From Bradyrhizobium sp. sBnM-33 (GTDB lineage: Bacteria > Pseudomonadota > Alphaproteobacteria > Rhizobiales > Xanthobacteraceae): a stretch of DNA of 64,000 bases. Both the position numbers and the translations under genes were made by a program. Below the pieces are notes generated by a model, which was not told where the DNA came from, did not search any database, and worked only from the letters and a program-made list of their open reading frames with translations. Location: assembly GCF_032917945.1 (NCBI RefSeq), contig NZ_CP136624.1, forward strand, positions 3,038,001 to 3,102,000, given 5' to 3'. Shown in pieces: positions 62,067 through 64,000 of this stretch (positions are counted from its first letter, which is position 1; each line of letters begins with the position of its first letter).

Positions 62067-62387
62067 TCACGCCGCGCGCGGACGAATCGCCTTCAGATCG
62101 CGGTCGATTTCACGCCGCCGCTGCATCAGGTCGTAGTCCATCTGTAAGCCGAGGAAAAATCCTTCCGACAAACCGAAATAGCGCGCCAGCCGCAGGTCGG
62201 TGTCGGCAGTAATATCCCGCTTGCCCAATACGATCTCGTTGATTCGACGCGGCGCGACGTGAACTGCGCGCGCCAGTCCGTTCTGACTGAGCCCCATCGG
62301 CTTGAGGAACTCTTCCAGTAGGATCTCGCCAGGATGCGGGTTTTGAAGCAACCCGCTCCTAGTCGTGGTAGTCGACGATTTCGACAT
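62067..62387 (-). CDS. higA: HigA-type antitoxin
   Basis: A 106-residue XRE-family antitoxin. [20 protein letters not shown] is the HigA-type N-terminus, then [20 protein letters not shown] is the recognition helix region, and [17 protein letters not shown] the dimer tail. ATG at 62387 has GGAGG upstream. It overlaps the toxin frame by 29 bp. It should bind its own promoter, where a palindrome lies at 62651-62671. Confidence 0.9.
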   Translation of the reverse strand: MSKSSTTTTRSGLLQNPHPGEILLEEFLKPMGLSQNGLARAVHVAPRRINEIVLGKRDITADTDLRLARYFGLSEGFFLGLQMDYDLMQRRREIDRDLKAIRPRAA

Positions 62388-62610
62388 GCGTCGGTCCTCC
62401 TTCATGCCAGACAAAGCATATCCGCCACTGGTCATTGATCCGGATCGAATGCTGGCCGTGCCGGTTTGTCTTCAAAGCTTCAAGCCTATTGCCAGGGGGA
62501 ACACGCAAATCGGTGAGTACCCGAGCCTGGTTCAAAAGACGAAGCTTCCTCAGCGCGACATTCTGAATATCGGCCGGAAGTCTTCGGCTCCGCCGGCCGG
62601 ACCAGATCAA
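62359..62610 (-). CDS. higB: HigB-type toxin, N-terminus apparently frameshifted
   Basis: The frame from TTG 62610 gives 83 residues: [16 protein letters not shown], then [20 protein letters not shown] and [18 protein letters not shown], the RNase-type HigB fold. Full HigB proteins begin about 11 residues earlier with MIxSFADxE. That start ([10 protein letters not shown]) is present at ATG 62644 but in another frame, 34 bases ahead instead of a multiple of three. One extra base in the GGAG at about 62612-62615 explains this. The toxin is probably disabled, or made poorly from TTG. Confidence 0.75.
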   Translation of the reverse strand: MIWSGRRSRRLPADIQNVALRKLRLLNQARVLTDLRVPPGNRLEALKTNRHGQHSIRINDQWRICFVWHEGGPTHVEIVDYHD

Positions 62611-62650
62611 CTCCTGCTTCCGGATCGGCGAAGCTTTGAATCATGTCCGG

Positions 62651-62671
62651 CTATAACGCTCTGCGTTATAG
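62651..62671. promoter_or_regulatory. Palindromic operator of the higBA module
   Basis: CTATAACGC (62651-62659) and GCGTTATAG (62663-62671) are perfect inverse 9-bp arms around TCT. The site lies 7 bp upstream of the original higB ATG (62644), where HigA-type antitoxins bind for autoregulation. Confidence 0.75.
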
Positions 62672-62716
62672 CTTGTAAACTCTGGTCATGGCCCGAATCC
62701 GATCTTAAGGTGGGGT

Positions 62717-63811
62717 GTGCCCGCACTCGCCGCCCGCAAGCAACAGACTGCCACAGAACACAGCGCCTCTCGCCCCGCGCTGCTGCTCGACTGGTACGAC
62801 CGTCATCGCCGTCGCTTGCCGTGGCGGGCGGCAGCGGGCGAGCGGGCCGATCCATACCGGGTCTGGCTGTCGGAAATCATGCTGCAGCAGACCGGTGTCA
62901 AAACGGTCGGGCCGTATTTCGAGAAATTTCTGGCGCGCTGGCCCGATGTCGCTGCGCTCGGCAGCGCCTCGCTGGATGACGTGCTGCGGATGTGGGCGGG
63001 GCTCGGCTATTACTCGCGGGCGCGCAATCTGCATGCCTGTGCGGTCGCCGTACTGCGCGACCATGGCGGGGTGTTTCCAGATACCGAGGAAGGCCTGCGC
63101 CGATTGCCGGGGATCGGGCCTTACACGGCAAAGGCGATCGCGGCGATCGCCTTCGATATCAGAACCATGCCGGTCGACGGCAATATCGAGCGGGTCGTGT
63201 CGCGGCTTTACGCGGTCGAGGAGCCATTACAGCAGGCCAAGCCGCGCATTCAGGAACTGGCGTTGACGCTGCTGGGTCCCTCGCGTGCCGGCGACAGCGC
63301 GCAAGCCTTGATGGACCTCGGCGCCTCGATCTGCACGCCGAAGAAGCCGGCCTGCGCGCTGTGCCCCTTGAATGATGATTGCGCCGCTCGCCTGCGCGGC
63401 GATCAGGAGACGTTTCCGCGCAAGGCGCCGAAGAAGGCGGGAACGCTGCGCCGCGGGGCCGCCTTCATCGTCACGCGCGGCGATGAACTCCTCGTTCGCA
63501 CTCGGGCGGAAAAGGGTCTGCTCGGCGGCATGACCGAAGTACCTGTTTCGGACTGGCTCGCCGGGCAGGACGATGGGGCGGCGCTCAACCAGGCGCCCGA
63601 ACTCAAGAGCGTGACGCGCTGGCACCGCAAGGCCGGCGTGGTCACCCACGTGTTCACGCATTTTCCGCTGGAGCTTGTGATCTATACCGCTGATGTAGCC
63701 GCGCGCACGCGGGCGCCGGCGGGCATGCGCTGGGTGCCGATTGCAACGCTCGCCGACGAGGCGTTGCCCAACGTGATGCGCAAGGTCATCGCGCACGGGC
63801 TGGACATTTGA
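62717..63811 (+). CDS. mutY: A/G-specific adenine glycosylase
   Basis: A 364-residue base-excision repair enzyme that removes adenine opposite 8-oxoguanine. The catalytic Glu lies in LSEIMLQQTGVKTV, the helix-hairpin-helix in RLPGIGPYTAKAIAAIAF with catalytic Asp in MPVDGN, and the 4Fe-4S ligands in CTPKKPACALCPLNDDC (C-x6-C-x2-C-x5-C). A C-terminal Nudix-like domain recognises 8-oxoG. GTG at 62717 has AAGGTGGG upstream. It is divergent from higBA. Confidence 0.95.
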   Translation: MPALAARKQQTATEHSASRPALLLDWYDRHRRRLPWRAAAGERADPYRVWLSEIMLQQTGVKTVGPYFEKFLARWPDVAALGSASLDDVLRMWAGLGYYSRARNLHACAVAVLRDHGGVFPDTEEGLRRLPGIGPYTAKAIAAIAFDIRTMPVDGNIERVVSRLYAVEEPLQQAKPRIQELALTLLGPSRAGDSAQALMDLGASICTPKKPACALCPLNDDCAARLRGDQETFPRKAPKKAGTLRRGAAFIVTRGDELLVRTRAEKGLLGGMTEVPVSDWLAGQDDGAALNQAPELKSVTRWHRKAGVVTHVFTHFPLELVIYTADVAARTRAPAGMRWVPIATLADEALPNVMRKVIAHGLDI

Positions 63812-63886
63812 AGATGCGAGGCTTCCCGCTGCTGACACCATGCTGGCAGTAGGGCTGCGTTAGGAAGGAGCCTCACGGAGGTTCCA

Positions 63887-64000
63887 ATGATCGCGACTGC
63901 TCTCGATAATCTTAACCTACCGCCGTCTTCCAAACTGCTCGGCTGGCGCCTGCTCGACGCACGTCCGAACGACGGCTGGATCCGCATCGGTTTCGACGGC
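63887..64000 (+). CDS. PaaI-type hotdog thioesterase (start only)
   Basis: The first 38 codons of a gene cut by the window end: MIATALDNLNLPPSSKLLGW then RLLDARPNDGWIRIGFDG. This matches the N-terminus of PaaI/YbgC-like acyl-CoA thioesterases, where the domain begins with a P-x-x-x-L-G-W/M segment. GGAGG lies 5 bp before the ATG. The catalytic region is outside the window. Confidence 0.65.
   Translation, partial: MIATALDNLNLPPSSKLLGWRLLDARPNDGWIRIGFDG

Overview
The window is GC-rich alphaproteobacterial chromosome, most likely Bradyrhizobium or a close Nitrobacteraceae relative. The evidence is a cytochrome bc1 operon whose cytochrome b and c1 are one polyprotein (fbcH type), a fused TrpE-TrpG with a Trp-codon leader, a long-form isocitrate lyase of about 545 residues, and many palindromic intergenic repeats of the kinds common in these genomes. 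Most of the window is ordinary core chromosome. A few low-GC genes, one insertion sequence and the repeats mark the accessory points. I saw no rRNA, tRNA or CRISPR array.

Layout. 1-5.6 kb: an edge-truncated lytic transglycosylase, a short-chain dehydrogenase and a three-gene molybdenum hydroxylase operon. 5.6-9.7 kb: a patchwork of palindromic repeats around a low-GC HEPN-domain gene, a DinB-like protein, a glyoxalase-fold protein and small proteins. 9.7-13.3 kb: an ScfR/RamB-type regulator divergent from isocitrate lyase, with repeated sites between them. 13.5-19.1 kb: two membrane-anchored proteins, a phosphoesterase, a Nudix hydrolase, a GT-C/GT2 glycosyltransferase pair and an acetyltransferase. 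19.1-27.0 kb: a cation/proton antiporter, then a zinc-type locus (TonB receptor plus DUF2946 protein, divergent from a COG0523 metallochaperone GTPase) with two matching palindromes that look like Zur sites. A frameshifted IS4-family element with a target duplication sits between the palindromes.

27.0-34.0 kb: a moxR-DUF58-BatA/DUF4159-membrane protein operon. 34.3-37.9 kb: a tightly overlapping operon with DUF1285, a CoA-type Nudix hydrolase, DUF6111, CCA-adding enzyme and a TauE-family exporter. 37.9-42.8 kb: an unknown membrane protein, HAD hydrolase, YodC-like protein, hemF, queD, queE and trmL. 43.1-45.8 kb: fbcF and fbcH for the bc1 complex. 45.9-52.0 kb: dienelactone hydrolase, epimerase, a small low-GC gene, an extradiol-dioxygenase-like protein, trpL-trpE(G) and apt. 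52.1-55.7 kb: two adjacent P-loop ATPases, an M48 protease and LemA. 55.9-64 kb: Rsm22, SMC, a DsbA-like oxidoreductase, DUF721/DciA, a higBA module whose toxin start is disrupted, mutY, and the start of a thioesterase gene.

The strongest leads are the interrupted Zur-type divergon, the apparently leaderless trpL with mutually exclusive hairpins, the solitary HEPN gene beside a duplicated gene tail, the cysteine-less QueD, and the two-ATPase pair.
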